A stretch of 64,000 nucleotides of DNA from HNR sp040400085 (GTDB lineage: Bacteria > Actinomycetota > Actinomycetes > Actinomycetales > Microbacteriaceae), in contig JBBAQX010000003.1 of NCBI GenBank assembly GCA_040400085.1, positions 85,341 to 149,340 of the forward strand, given 5' to 3'. The translations under genes and the position numbers were made by a program. The notes below the pieces were generated by a model. The model saw only the letters and a list, made by a program, of their open reading frames with translations, did no database searches and had not been told where the DNA came from. How positions within the stretch are numbered: the stretch's first letter is position 1; every line of letters starts with the position of its first letter. Below are positions 42,603 to 51,204 of the stretch, piece after piece.

Positions 42603-43488
42603 CACTGCCGGGAAAGTCAGGACGGGGAACTCTGACCATTCCCTCCTGCGTGACGGAAGCCACGTGTATCCCCTCGCGAGTGTAAACCCTGCCCGTTGCA
42701 AGCCCGCGCCCACCCTGAGCGGTCGGCGATTCCGTCACGAACAGTAGCCACTCATCCACCCGGAACGGTCGATGAAACCACATCGCATGGTCGAGGCTGG
42801 CAGTTCGTAAGCCCGGCGTGAGCCAGGGGATACCATGACGCCGGTAGATCGGTTCGAGGATGGAATAATCGCTCACGAATGCCAATGCCGCCCGGTGAAA
42901 GATCGGGTCGTCGGGGACTTCCTCAATCGTCCGCACCCACTCCGCCTGATGCGCAACCTTTTCGCCTTCGACGGACACAAAAATGGGGGATGCCGTGTGC
43001 CTGATATCGAAGGGCCGCTGCAGAACCCAATCAGCAGCTTTCACCCCGCTCAAATGGCCAAATTGCTCGGCAAGGGTAGGGAGGCTCTCCGGCTCGGGAA
43101 ACTGGGTCATATCGATGGCAGCCTGATGCTCGATTCCGCTATCTTCGGTCTGGAACGAGGCAATCATCGAGAGCATCGGACTGCCTGATTGGTAGGTCTG
43201 GGTGCGGCGGGTGGAGAACGATCGGCCATCGTATATCCGATCAACCGCGAACGTCATCGTTTCGGTGATGCTGCCCGGCCTCAAAAAGTAGCCGTGCATG
43301 GAGTGCATGAGCCGGTCTGGATCCACCGTGCGCGATGCGGCAACTATTGCCTGAGCGAGAACCTGCCCGCCGAAGGTGCGACCGTGTGGGGTCGTCGCCG
43401 GTTCGCCAACGAAAATATCCTCACTCGTTCTGGCCCCGGTACTGTCTATGCTGAGGGCCTTGACCAGGTTGTCCAGAGAATTAGTCAT
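42592..43488 (-). CDS. tesB: Acyl-CoA thioesterase II
   Basis: Double-hotdog thioesterase of 298 residues that hydrolyses acyl-CoA to free acid and CoA. GRTFGGQVLAQAI near residue 36, HSMHGYFLRPG near 63 and, in the second half, SLDHAMWFHRPFRVDEWLL are TesB signatures, the last containing catalytic residues. The ATG at 43488 follows a clean purine stretch on the minus strand. It ends inside the DM13 gene. Confidence 0.95.
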   Translation of the reverse strand: MTNSLDNLVKALSIDSTGARTSEDIFVGEPATTPHGRTFGGQVLAQAIVAASRTVDPDRLMHSMHGYFLRPGSITETMTFAVDRIYDGRSFSTRRTQTYQSGSPMLSMIASFQTEDSGIEHQAAIDMTQFPEPESLPTLAEQFGHLSGVKAADWVLQRPFDIRHTASPIFVSVEGEKVAHQAEWVRTIEEVPDDPIFHRAALAFVSDYSILEPIYRRHGIPWLTPGLRTASLDHAMWFHRPFRVDEWLLFVTESPTAQGGRGLATGRVYTREGIHVASVTQEGMVRVPRPDFPGSATA

Positions 43489-43577
43489 GGGAATACTCCT
43501 TGGCTGCTTGAAGAGCGCTTATCATCCAATTATGCCGTTGTTCAGGACCCAGCATAGTTTGGTAGTTTAGAAGTGAT

Positions 43578-44306
43578 ATGGGATTCTCACTGACACTAGA
43601 CGATACTTTTGCGCTTTCCGACCTTCGTGTTTTCCTTGAACGGGCCGCGCGGATCGACGATACGGCGACCCGCCTCATAGCAAAAGATGGCGTTGTGGCC
43701 GTTTATGTTGGCGTGCTCTTTCCCTCCGGCCTATTCGATTCCACCCCAACTGTGTTGGGTCTGAGAACCTGGAGGATTGCGCCAGACGAGACGTTTGATA
43801 CGGTCGTGTCGATCAGGAGCATCCTCGATCGAATCGCTCGCGTCGAGCTGCCTGAGGTGTCGGAGGGGAGTGTTGCCGGGCCGATCAGTGTCCCTATTCC
43901 GCCGATGACCACGACCGTGAGCTGGGCCGGAATCGCGCCCCCTCGGGGAGGGTGGGATCAGACGGGTATGATCGATATCACCGATTTACGGGATGCCGCC
44001 CACGCGGGCATCGATGAGGTCGCGAATGCCGTACCCAACAATATCGGGGAGAGCATCGTGCGCAAGGTTCGAGGAGAGGTCTGGGGCCGGCCTGTCGCGG
44101 ATGGCGCGCGCATACCGACTGGGGCCGGATTCGCGGCTGTTGCGTTGGGGTTCATCTCGGATAAGCCCGACCTTTCGAGGCCAGGGCGGGGTATGCAGGC
44201 CGCCGTGCGCGACGCGAGAGAGGCGGGCGGGGTTCCCGTGCTGACCTCAGGAACGTGGCAGCGTATCTCGCTTCAACGGGGCCATATTCTCATCCGGAAC
44301 CGCTAG
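43578..44306 (+). CDS. Hypothetical protein, probably conserved in Actinobacteria
   Basis: I do not recognise a named domain in this 242-residue protein. It starts GFSLTLDDTFALSDLRVFLERAARID and has a long beta-rich middle (VAVYVGVLFPSGLFD, TVLGLRTWRI) and a helical C-terminal half (GIDEVANAVPNNIGES, then GAGFAAVALGF). No signal or membrane segment. Codon use matches the neighbours. It stands alone between tesB and glbO. Confidence 0.8.
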   Translation: MGFSLTLDDTFALSDLRVFLERAARIDDTATRLIAKDGVVAVYVGVLFPSGLFDSTPTVLGLRTWRIAPDETFDTVVSIRSILDRIARVELPEVSEGSVAGPISVPIPPMTTTVSWAGIAPPRGGWDQTGMIDITDLRDAAHAGIDEVANAVPNNIGESIVRKVRGEVWGRPVADGARIPTGAGFAAVALGFISDKPDLSRPGRGMQAAVRDAREAGGVPVLTSGTWQRISLQRGHILIRNR

Positions 44307-44340
44307 TTATCCCGCGGGGGAGCTACACGGATGCCGCCGT

Positions 44341-44817
44341 TTAAGATGTCTCGAACGTGTTAACCATTGCCTGGGCTGCCCGCTCAAAGTAGTCCCATAT
44401 CGTGGCCTCGTGGAGGGGCGAGAGCTCTAGGGAATCCACCGCGCGGCGCATGTGTACGAGCCAACGGTCGCGGGCGTCAGGGTTGACCCGGAACGGGTTG
44501 TGGCGCATCCGTAATCGAGGATGGCCTCGCTGCTCGCTATACGTCGTCGGGCCACCCCAATACTGCTCAAGGAACATCAGCATTCGTTCCTCTGCGGCTG
44601 CGAGATCCTCCTCGGGGTACATCGGACGCAGGACAGGATCGGTTGAGATACCTCGATAAAACTCCGCCGTTAACGCAACAAAGGTGTCATGCCCCCCAAC
44701 CTGGTCGTAGAAAGTCTCAGTCGCGGCTGTGCCGTTCTCACCCATGCGCAATGTGATCGGTGCTGGTTGCGCATTGTGCTCTGTTGCTTCGGGCTCCGAT
44801 GCGGCGGGCTCTGTCAC
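44341..44817 (-). CDS. glbO: Group II truncated hemoglobin
   Basis: Heme protein of 158 residues that binds oxygen or nitric oxide; in Mycobacterium glbO is linked to oxygen supply to terminal oxidases. A roughly 30-residue N-terminal extension precedes TFYDQVGGHDTFVAL. AEFYRGI holds the B10 tyrosine; HPRLRMRHNPF contains the proximal histidine; RDRWLVHM holds the conserved G8 tryptophan. The GTG start overlaps the mscS stop by three bases, so it is the third gene of pepN-mscS-glbO. Confidence 0.93.
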   Translation of the reverse strand: MTEPAASEPEATEHNAQPAPITLRMGENGTAATETFYDQVGGHDTFVALTAEFYRGISTDPVLRPMYPEEDLAAAEERMLMFLEQYWGGPTTYSEQRGHPRLRMRHNPFRVNPDARDRWLVHMRRAVDSLELSPLHEATIWDYFERAAQAMVNTFETS

Positions 44818-45827
44818 TGTGCGCTCTTTCGTCGTGATTTATGTCCCGCGTTTGCAACGGGGCTGTCAACACCGCTGAAACCCAGCGGCTCTGAGGGTTG
44901 CGTGTCGGAAAGCGAGATGCCTGCCGCGTCAAGATCGCTCTTGAGCTCCTCGCGTAGGGCTCGGGCTACGTCCCATTGAGCTCCGTATCGTGTCTTGACC
45001 ACGAGACGGATGACGACCTGATCACCCGTGATCTTCTCGACGCCCCACACCTGAGGTTTTTCGAGCACGCGGGCAGCGATTCTCGGCTGTTTTATCACGG
45101 CATCGGCCGAGCGCTGGATGGTCTCTTTCGCCATTTCTACATCGGCATCACTGCTGACGGCCAGATCTAGAATCGCGCGCGACCAATCGTGGGACCTGTT
45201 ACCTACTTTTGCGATCTCACCGTTGCGAATGAACCAGAGGGTACCGTTCACGTCTCGCACCTTCGTAATGCGGATGCCTACCGCCTCGACGCGACCGGTA
45301 ACATCCCCGATATCAACCACATCGCCAACACCCGTCTGGTCCTCGAACACCATGAAGATACCATTCAAGATATCCTTCACAATGTTTTGAGCGCCGAAGG
45401 CGAGACCGGCTGCGATAACACCCGCGGAGGCGACTATCGCCGTGATATTTGTTCCCGTTTGTTGGAGGATCAGGATAATAGCGATACCGGCGATGATGAT
45501 GGTGATCAGGTTTGTCGAGACGCTCCCGAGTGTTCGGGTCCGCTGCACCAAGCGGGCTGCGAGGAGCGGCGAGCCTACGATTGCTTGGGTATCATCAACG
45601 TTCTGGCTTTTCTTAGCTCCCGTGACAATCTGGCTCACCAGCTTATGCACCGATTTGATCAGGACAAGTCGAAGTACGACGGACACAATCACAATCAACA
45701 CAATATTGATCGGTATCTGATACGTCTCGTAAAAACTGCTCAGCTCAGCCCAGAAGGATGCCGCGGTTTCCGCGACCGGATCATCGACAGGTGCCGATAC
45801 CAGTGGAAGGCTGAACAGGTTAGGCAT
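44814..45827 (-). CDS. mscS: MscS family mechanosensitive ion channel
   Basis: Membrane channel that releases solutes under hypo-osmotic stress. It has 337 residues: about four hydrophobic segments, the pore region ASAGVIAAGLAFGAQNIVKDILNG near 133-157 and the beta domain with VGDVVDIGDVTGRVEAVGIRITKVRD, characteristic of MscS. The tail is basic. It overlaps pepN by eight bases upstream and glbO by four bases downstream. Confidence 0.95.
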   Translation of the reverse strand: MPNLFSLPLVSAPVDDPVAETAASFWAELSSFYETYQIPINIVLIVIVSVVLRLVLIKSVHKLVSQIVTGAKKSQNVDDTQAIVGSPLLAARLVQRTRTLGSVSTNLITIIIAGIAIILILQQTGTNITAIVASAGVIAAGLAFGAQNIVKDILNGIFMVFEDQTGVGDVVDIGDVTGRVEAVGIRITKVRDVNGTLWFIRNGEIAKVGNRSHDWSRAILDLAVSSDADVEMAKETIQRSADAVIKQPRIAARVLEKPQVWGVEKITGDQVVIRLVVKTRYGAQWDVARALREELKSDLDAAGISLSDTQPSEPLGFSGVDSPVANAGHKSRRKSAQ

Positions 45828-48375
45828 TGTCTACCCTCTGAGCGGAGAGCGCCCGTTCTACTCCGGCAAGCGCTTCGACGATCAATCGGCGAAGCGCTGC
45901 TGGCTCGGGGTTGGCATCGAGCCACTCGCGAGTTTTTGCGACCAGCTTGTCTGAGGCAAGCGGTGTCGGGTACAGGCCTGAGATCAGCGAGCTGCTGATG
46001 GCGTAGCTGCGCTCATCCCAGACCCGCTTGATTGTGGCGAAGTATTCGTCGACAAAAGGCTCAAGTAGGGCTACATCGTTGACCTGTAAGAATCCGACGC
46101 CGGTGGAGCGCACGATTGTGTTTGATGCCGACTCGCTATCGATAACGGATGCCCATGCCTCACGTTTCGCCTCGGCTGTCGGGAGCGCCGCGCGAGCGTG
46201 GGCAGCCGATTGCGCACCCGTTGAGGTGTTGTCCTCTGCGAGCTCAGCCTCGATCTGCGATGCCGTCACACGCCCGCCTGCTGCGAGCGCGATGAGGAGT
46301 TCCCAGCCCAGGTCTGTGTCGATGTCGAGACCGCTCAGGTCAACCTCACCCTCCAACAATGCATTGACGTGTGAGAGCTGTTCGTCGGTATGTGCTGTCT
46401 GGGCGAAGAACTTGATGAATTGGAATTGCGCGTCCGAGCCTGGGTCTGCGGCGAGAGCGAGATTCCAGAGGGTGTCGCCGACCTGTGCTCGGGCTGAGTC
46501 CCGTTTCGTTGGAGCAACGTAGAGGTTCGCGGCGAGAACCACTTGGCCCAGGACTGTTCGGAGCGTTGTGGACTCTGTCTCTTGCCCGACGTGTTGCAAA
46601 GCGACGTCGACAAAAGTTGATGGCTTGAATTCTCCGTCTCTGGTCTGGTCCCATAGTGAGCCCCAGACGAGGGCCCGGGCGAGGGGGTCGGTAACCTGCG
46701 AGAGCCTGTTCAGCGCGGTGAGCTCTGATGCCTGGTCGAGTCGGATTTTGGCGTAGGCCAGGTCATCGTCGTTGATGAGAACGAGCTCAGGGCGAGCGAT
46801 CCCGACGAGCTCTGGGATCGTGGTGAGCTCCCCAGCAACGTCGAGCTCAACACGGTGGGTACGTACAAGAACACCCTCGTTGTCATCGTAGAACCCAATC
46901 GCGAGCCGGTGTGGGCGGATGGTGGGGTAATCCGGGTGCGCAGTTTGGCGGATGGCGAAGCTGGTAATCGTTCCCGAGGCATCCGTCTCTATCTCTGTGC
47001 GCAGGGTGTTGACCCCGGCTGTTTCGAGCCACTTGGCAGACCACTCGCTCAGGTCGCGCCCGCTGGTGGACTCCAGTTCGGTCATCAGATCGACCAGCTC
47101 GGTGTTGCCAAAGGCGTGCTTGGTGAAGTAGGCATTGACGCCCGCCATGAATGCTTCCTGCCCGACCCAGGCGACCAGCTGCTTGAGGACGGATGCTCCC
47201 TTGGCGTAGGTGATCCCGTCGAAGTTCACCTGGACATCTTCGAGGTCGTTGATGGTGGCCACGATGGGATGCGTCGAGGGGAGCTGGTCTTGGCGATACG
47301 CCCATCCCTTCTCGAGGGATGCGAAGGTGGTCCAGGCCTCGTGCCATTCCGTGGCGTCTGCTGTTGCGAGCGTCGACATGTATTCCGCGAAGGATTCGTT
47401 CAGCCAGAGGTCATTCCACCAGCGCATGGTCACGAGGTCGCCGAACCACATGTGCGCGAGTTCGTGCAGTACCGTGACGACGCGGCGTTCGCGGATGGCA
47501 TCCGTCACCTTGGAGCGGAATACATAGGTTTCGGTGAAGGTCACGGCTCCGGCGTTCTCCATCGCGCCCGCGTTGAACTCGGGCACGAAGAGCTGGTCGT
47601 ATTTCTCGAACGGATACGGGTGACCGAATTTCTCCTCGAAGAAAGCAAAACCCTGCCGTGTCTTCTCAAAGATATAGTCGGCGTCGAGGTATTTCTCGAG
47701 TGAAGCTCGTCCGAAGAGGCCGAGTGGGATGATGCGTCCATCGCTACTCGTGAGTTCGCTGCGGATCTCCACGTAGGGGCCTGCGACGAGGGCGGTGATA
47801 TAGGACGAAATTCGCGGGGTTGGCGCGAACCGGGTCACGCTGCGGTCACCGTCGAGGGCGTCCACGGAGGCTACCGGTTGGTTCGACACGATCTTCCACT
47901 GCGCGGGTGCAGTGACGGTAAACGTGAATTCTGCCTTGAGGTCTGGCTGCTCGAACACGGCAAAAACACGGCGTGAGTCCGGCACCTCAAATTGCGTGTA
48001 GAGGTAGACCTCATCGTCGACCGGGTCTACGAAGCGATGCAGGCCCTCACCCGTGTTGGTGTATTCGGCGTCGGCGATTACCACGAGCTCGTTGTGTTCA
48101 GCCAGGTTGTCCAGCTGGATGCGCACGTTATCGCTGACCGCTGCAGGATCTAGCCGCGTGCCGTTCAGCGTGACCTCATGAACGGTGCGGGCGATCGCAT
48201 CGATAAACGTGGATGCTCCCGGAGCGGTTCCCGGCGTGAGGGAAAATTTTACAGTGGTTTCGCTGCGAAACACCTCGGGGCCGCGGGTCAGATCGAGCAC
48301 AACGTTGTAGCTGTCTACTGTGATGAGGCTTGCGCGTTCGTGGGCTTCGCTGCGGGTAAGGTTTTCTCCGGGCAC
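45820..48375 (-). CDS. pepN: Aminopeptidase N
   Basis: M1 zinc metallopeptidase, cytoplasmic, releasing N-terminal residues. From the GTG at 48375 it has 851 residues. GAMENAG is the substrate-binding motif, and VTVLHELAHMWFGDLVTMRWWNDLWLNESFAE is the HExxHx18E zinc site. The GTG is chosen because AGGA lies six bases upstream and MPGENLTR fits family starts; a TTG at 48435 extends the frame but lies upstream of the likely promoter. It leads the pepN-mscS-glbO unit. Confidence 0.95.
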   Translation of the reverse strand: MPGENLTRSEAHERASLITVDSYNVVLDLTRGPEVFRSETTVKFSLTPGTAPGASTFIDAIARTVHEVTLNGTRLDPAAVSDNVRIQLDNLAEHNELVVIADAEYTNTGEGLHRFVDPVDDEVYLYTQFEVPDSRRVFAVFEQPDLKAEFTFTVTAPAQWKIVSNQPVASVDALDGDRSVTRFAPTPRISSYITALVAGPYVEIRSELTSSDGRIIPLGLFGRASLEKYLDADYIFEKTRQGFAFFEEKFGHPYPFEKYDQLFVPEFNAGAMENAGAVTFTETYVFRSKVTDAIRERRVVTVLHELAHMWFGDLVTMRWWNDLWLNESFAEYMSTLATADATEWHEAWTTFASLEKGWAYRQDQLPSTHPIVATINDLEDVQVNFDGITYAKGASVLKQLVAWVGQEAFMAGVNAYFTKHAFGNTELVDLMTELESTSGRDLSEWSAKWLETAGVNTLRTEIETDASGTITSFAIRQTAHPDYPTIRPHRLAIGFYDDNEGVLVRTHRVELDVAGELTTIPELVGIARPELVLINDDDLAYAKIRLDQASELTALNRLSQVTDPLARALVWGSLWDQTRDGEFKPSTFVDVALQHVGQETESTTLRTVLGQVVLAANLYVAPTKRDSARAQVGDTLWNLALAADPGSDAQFQFIKFFAQTAHTDEQLSHVNALLEGEVDLSGLDIDTDLGWELLIALAAGGRVTASQIEAELAEDNTSTGAQSAAHARAALPTAEAKREAWASVIDSESASNTIVRSTGVGFLQVNDVALLEPFVDEYFATIKRVWDERSYAISSSLISGLYPTPLASDKLVAKTREWLDANPEPAALRRLIVEALAGVERALSAQRVDNA

Positions 48376-48409
48376 GTTTTTTCCTTTGTACGGTGATTCA
48401 CGGTCAACG

Positions 48410-48415
48410 TTTATA
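48410..48415 (-). promoter_or_regulatory. Candidate -10 element of pepN
   Basis: The minus strand reads TATAAA here, followed seven bases later by a plausible start; the leader would be about 28 bases before the GTG at 48375. No good -35 at the right distance. The position argues against the upstream TTG start. Confidence 0.35.
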
Positions 48416-48493
48416 GTTGGGGTCGATGTAGACAAGCCTACGCGCTTAGACTCTTAAGAATGCTGGCAGACACCCTGCCCGAAGGAGTTGAAT

Positions 48494-49480
48494 ATGGAAT
48501 ACCGCTCACTTGGACGCTCGGGATTGCGGGTATCCGCAGTCGGACTCGGTTGCAATAACTTTGGAAGGCCGGGTTCCCGAACGGAGGATCAGGCGGGAAC
48601 GACCGCGGTGATTCACGCCGCGCTTGACGTGGGAATCACCCTTTTTGATACGGCCGATATGTATGGCTACAAATACGGTCGTAGCGAATCGTTTATGGGG
48701 GAGGCCTTCGCCGGCCGGGCGCTCGCGGGGCAGCGCGAAAACATCGTGCTTGCGACGAAGTTTGGGCATGCAGATTACGAGTCGGATATCGAGTCCTGGG
48801 GAGCAAAAGGGTCGCGGCGTTATGTGCGCCTTGCCGTTGAGCAATCGCTTCGGCGCCTTGGCACCGAGTGGATCGACCTGTATCAGCTCCATACACCCGA
48901 CCCGTATACCCCGATTGAGGAGACTCTCGCGGCACTCGACGAGCTGATCGCTGAGGGAAAGATTCGCTATATCGGCCACTCGAATTTTGCCGCGTGGCAG
49001 GTCGCCGATGCCGAGTATCGCGCACAGCTGGGCGGGCATCCACGGTTTGTATCGGCTCAGAACGAATATAGTTTGCTGGTGCGAGATGCGGAGCGAGAGC
49101 TCATGCCCGCGCTTGAGCATTACGGTATAGGGTTTTTGCCCTTCTTCCCCCTTTACAACGGTCTATTCACCGGAAAGTTCAGTCGCGAGGGTGGCCCCGC
49201 CGATAGCCGCATTATGATCCAGCGACCGCATCTCTTAGAGAATGCGCCGTGGGATGCCATCGAGGAGTACGAGCGGTTATGCGCGGACTGGGGTGTATCA
49301 ATGCTGGCGGCTACATTCGGTTGGTTGCTTTCCCGTAATGTGTTGGGCAGCGTAATAGCTGGGGCCACCACTCCGGAACAGATCCGTCAGAATGCTGTGG
49401 AAGGTATCGCCTGGAGGCCTAACGCGGCACAGCTCGCACTGATTGATGAGTTGTTCCCTTCCGGCGAAAAATCGAGCTAG
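48494..49480 (+). CDS. Aldo/keto reductase
   Basis: NADPH-dependent oxidoreductase of 328 residues, AKR TIM barrel. GLGCNNFG near the N-terminus, ITLFDTADMYG (catalytic Asp and Tyr), LATKFGHAD (catalytic Lys) and IDLYQLHTPDP (catalytic His) are visible, and the C-terminal GATTPEQIRQN binds the cofactor. GAAGGAG at 48481-48487 places the start at the ATG 48494 rather than the adjacent TTG. It is closest to the YghZ/potassium-channel beta-subunit-like group; the substrate is unknown. Confidence 0.93.
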   Translation: MEYRSLGRSGLRVSAVGLGCNNFGRPGSRTEDQAGTTAVIHAALDVGITLFDTADMYGYKYGRSESFMGEAFAGRALAGQRENIVLATKFGHADYESDIESWGAKGSRRYVRLAVEQSLRRLGTEWIDLYQLHTPDPYTPIEETLAALDELIAEGKIRYIGHSNFAAWQVADAEYRAQLGGHPRFVSAQNEYSLLVRDAERELMPALEHYGIGFLPFFPLYNGLFTGKFSREGGPADSRIMIQRPHLLENAPWDAIEEYERLCADWGVSMLAATFGWLLSRNVLGSVIAGATTPEQIRQNAVEGIAWRPNAAQLALIDELFPSGEKSS

Positions 49481-49509
49481 TAGGCCGCGCCTCGCATACA
49501 CTTGAGTGC

Positions 49510-50109
49510 ATGACAACACGCGTTGAATTTTGGTTCGATCCCTCGTGCCCCTGGGCCTGGATGGCAAGCCGCTGGGTTGATGATGTTGCTTCGCAGCGTG
49601 ATCTGGATATTACCTGGAACATCATGAGCCTCGCCGTCCTGAACGAGGACAAAGAGGTGCCTGAGGAATACAAAGCATTTTTTCCGCGGGCGCTTCGGCT
49701 TACCCGTCTCGTCTCCGGCGTGAAAGAAAGATTCGGCGCGGACAAGGTGAAACCGCTCTACGACGCGCTCGGAACGAGAATTCACCCGGGTAAGAGAACG
49801 GATTGGGACGCCATTATCGCCGAGGCTGTGGCCGAGGCTGGTCTCCCCACCGAGGCAGCCGAGCTTGCCGACACCGATGAGTTCGACGAGCAGATGCGGG
49901 CGAGCCATTTCGAGGGGATTAACCGGGTGGGTCAGGAGGTTGGAACTCCGGTAATTGCCGTTGACGGAGTCGCCTTCTTCGGTCCTGTTATATCTCCTGC
50001 CCCGTCAGGCGAACAGGCCCTGAAGCTGTGGGACGGAGTCGTCGCGGTAGCTGGGTATGAGGGCTTCTTCGAGATCAAACGCACGCGCACAGTCGGACCT
50101 ATCTTCTAG
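49510..50109 (+). CDS. DsbA-family / mycothiol-dependent nitroreductase-like protein
   Basis: Thioredoxin-fold protein with a helical insertion, 199 residues. The active-site motif is CPWA in FWFDPSCPWAWMAS, where the M. tuberculosis homologue Rv2466c has CPWC; the second cysteine is therefore absent. GTPVIAVDGVAFFGPV contains the cis-proline. Cytoplasmic (no signal). In relatives it reduces mycothiol-linked or nitro substrates; a monothiol mechanism is likely here. The GTG-started GNAT gene follows after eight bases. Confidence 0.85.
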   Translation: MTTRVEFWFDPSCPWAWMASRWVDDVASQRDLDITWNIMSLAVLNEDKEVPEEYKAFFPRALRLTRLVSGVKERFGADKVKPLYDALGTRIHPGKRTDWDAIIAEAVAEAGLPTEAAELADTDEFDEQMRASHFEGINRVGQEVGTPVIAVDGVAFFGPVISPAPSGEQALKLWDGVVAVAGYEGFFEIKRTRTVGPIF

Positions 50110-50117
50110 CGCTCCCG

Positions 50118-50633
50118 GTGTCCGTCGATATTATCCGTATCACCCCCGATTTCTGGGAGAGGCTGCGTGTCTTGCGGCTCGAGATGTTGCAAGACACTCC
50201 TCACGCCTATGGTCAATCGTTAGACCAATCCCGCGCGTTCTTCGATGAGGAGTGGCGATACCGGGCTCAGTTCCTGTCCCAACCGGGCAATCTCGGGCTG
50301 GCGGCGGTGGAACGGGATACCGGAACCTGGGTCGGGACGATGAGTTTTCTCACGGAGAGTGTCGACAGGGGTATCGTTGCTACCGTCTATGTTGCACCTC
50401 GGCACAGGGGCACGGATCTTGCCTCCCGGCTACTCGACGGACTTCTCGAATGGGCGCGCGCCAACACAAATCTTTCAGCCGTACATCTTCTGGTCCACGA
50501 AGATAATCCACGGGCGCGAGCCTTTTACCGGGCGTACGGTTTTTCGGAGACCGGCATAACGCAGCCCTATGTCCTCAATCCTCTTGAGCGAGAGATCGAG
50601 ATGGTTTTTTCTCTCACGTCAAGAACTCGATAA
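50118..50633 (+). CDS. GNAT family N-acetyltransferase
   Basis: 171 residues with the GNAT fold: GTMSFL, then the acetyl-CoA motif VYVAPRHRGTDLASRLLDGLLEWA near 95-118, and HEDNPRARAFYRAYGFSETG. The target (protein, amino acid or small molecule) is not predictable. The GTG start is close to the preceding gene, suggesting co-transcription. rpiB begins 52 bases after its stop. Confidence 0.92.
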   Translation: MSVDIIRITPDFWERLRVLRLEMLQDTPHAYGQSLDQSRAFFDEEWRYRAQFLSQPGNLGLAAVERDTGTWVGTMSFLTESVDRGIVATVYVAPRHRGTDLASRLLDGLLEWARANTNLSAVHLLVHEDNPRARAFYRAYGFSETGITQPYVLNPLEREIEMVFSLTSRTR

Positions 50634-50685
50634 GATTCAAGTCATTCCCCTCTTCATCAACCGCCCTAGCGAAAAGGTGTCCTTC

Positions 50686-51180
50686 ATGCGTATCCACATA
50701 GCCACTGACCATGCGGGTCTCGACTTCAGCAAGCAATTGCAGCTCCACCTCGCTGAAGCCGGGCACGAGGTTGTGGACCATGGCCCATCCGAATACGATG
50801 CACTCGATGACTACCCATCGTTTTGCATCAACGCCGCTCAGGCGACGGTGACTGACCAGATCAATAATGTGGATGCCTTTGGCGTCGTTTTCGGAGGCTC
50901 CGGCAACGGCGAGCAGATGGCGGCAAACAAGGTTGTTGGTGCCCGTGCGGCCCTGGTCTGGAATCTCAGCACTGCACAACTCGCGCGTGAGCACAACAAC
51001 GCCAACGTTATTTCGATTGGGGCCCGCCAACACAGCGTTGACGAGGCAATCTCTTTCATCGATGCGTTTATCGCGGAGCCGTTTTCAGGTGACGAGCGTC
51101 ACGTCCGCCGCATCGCCCAGCTTGGCGAGTACGAAACCACTGGCGCAATCGCGGGCAAGAACGTCGACCCCGTTGCTTAG
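50686..51180 (+). CDS. rpiB: Ribose-5-phosphate isomerase B
   Basis: Interconverts ribose-5-phosphate and ribulose-5-phosphate. It has 164 residues of the RpiB/LacAB fold: IHIATDHAGLDF, DYPSFCINAA, FGGSGNGEQMAANKV and AREHNNANVISIGAR. The frame is open upstream into the GNAT gene, but AAAAGG and the family start support the ATG at 50686. Confidence 0.96.
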   Translation: MRIHIATDHAGLDFSKQLQLHLAEAGHEVVDHGPSEYDALDDYPSFCINAAQATVTDQINNVDAFGVVFGGSGNGEQMAANKVVGARAALVWNLSTAQLAREHNNANVISIGARQHSVDEAISFIDAFIAEPFSGDERHVRRIAQLGEYETTGAIAGKNVDPVA

Positions 51181-51204
51181 CGTCTGATCTGAGGAGAGAA
51201 GAAT

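Noticed and set aside
46855..47703. Open plus-strand frame of about 280 codons opposite pepN
   Set aside because: Antisense to the conserved M1 peptidase zinc region; the translation shows no recognisable motif.
48376..48435. TTG start extending pepN by 20 residues
   Set aside because: The GTG at 48375 has AGGA six bases upstream and the family start MPGENLTR; the TATAAA element lies between the two.
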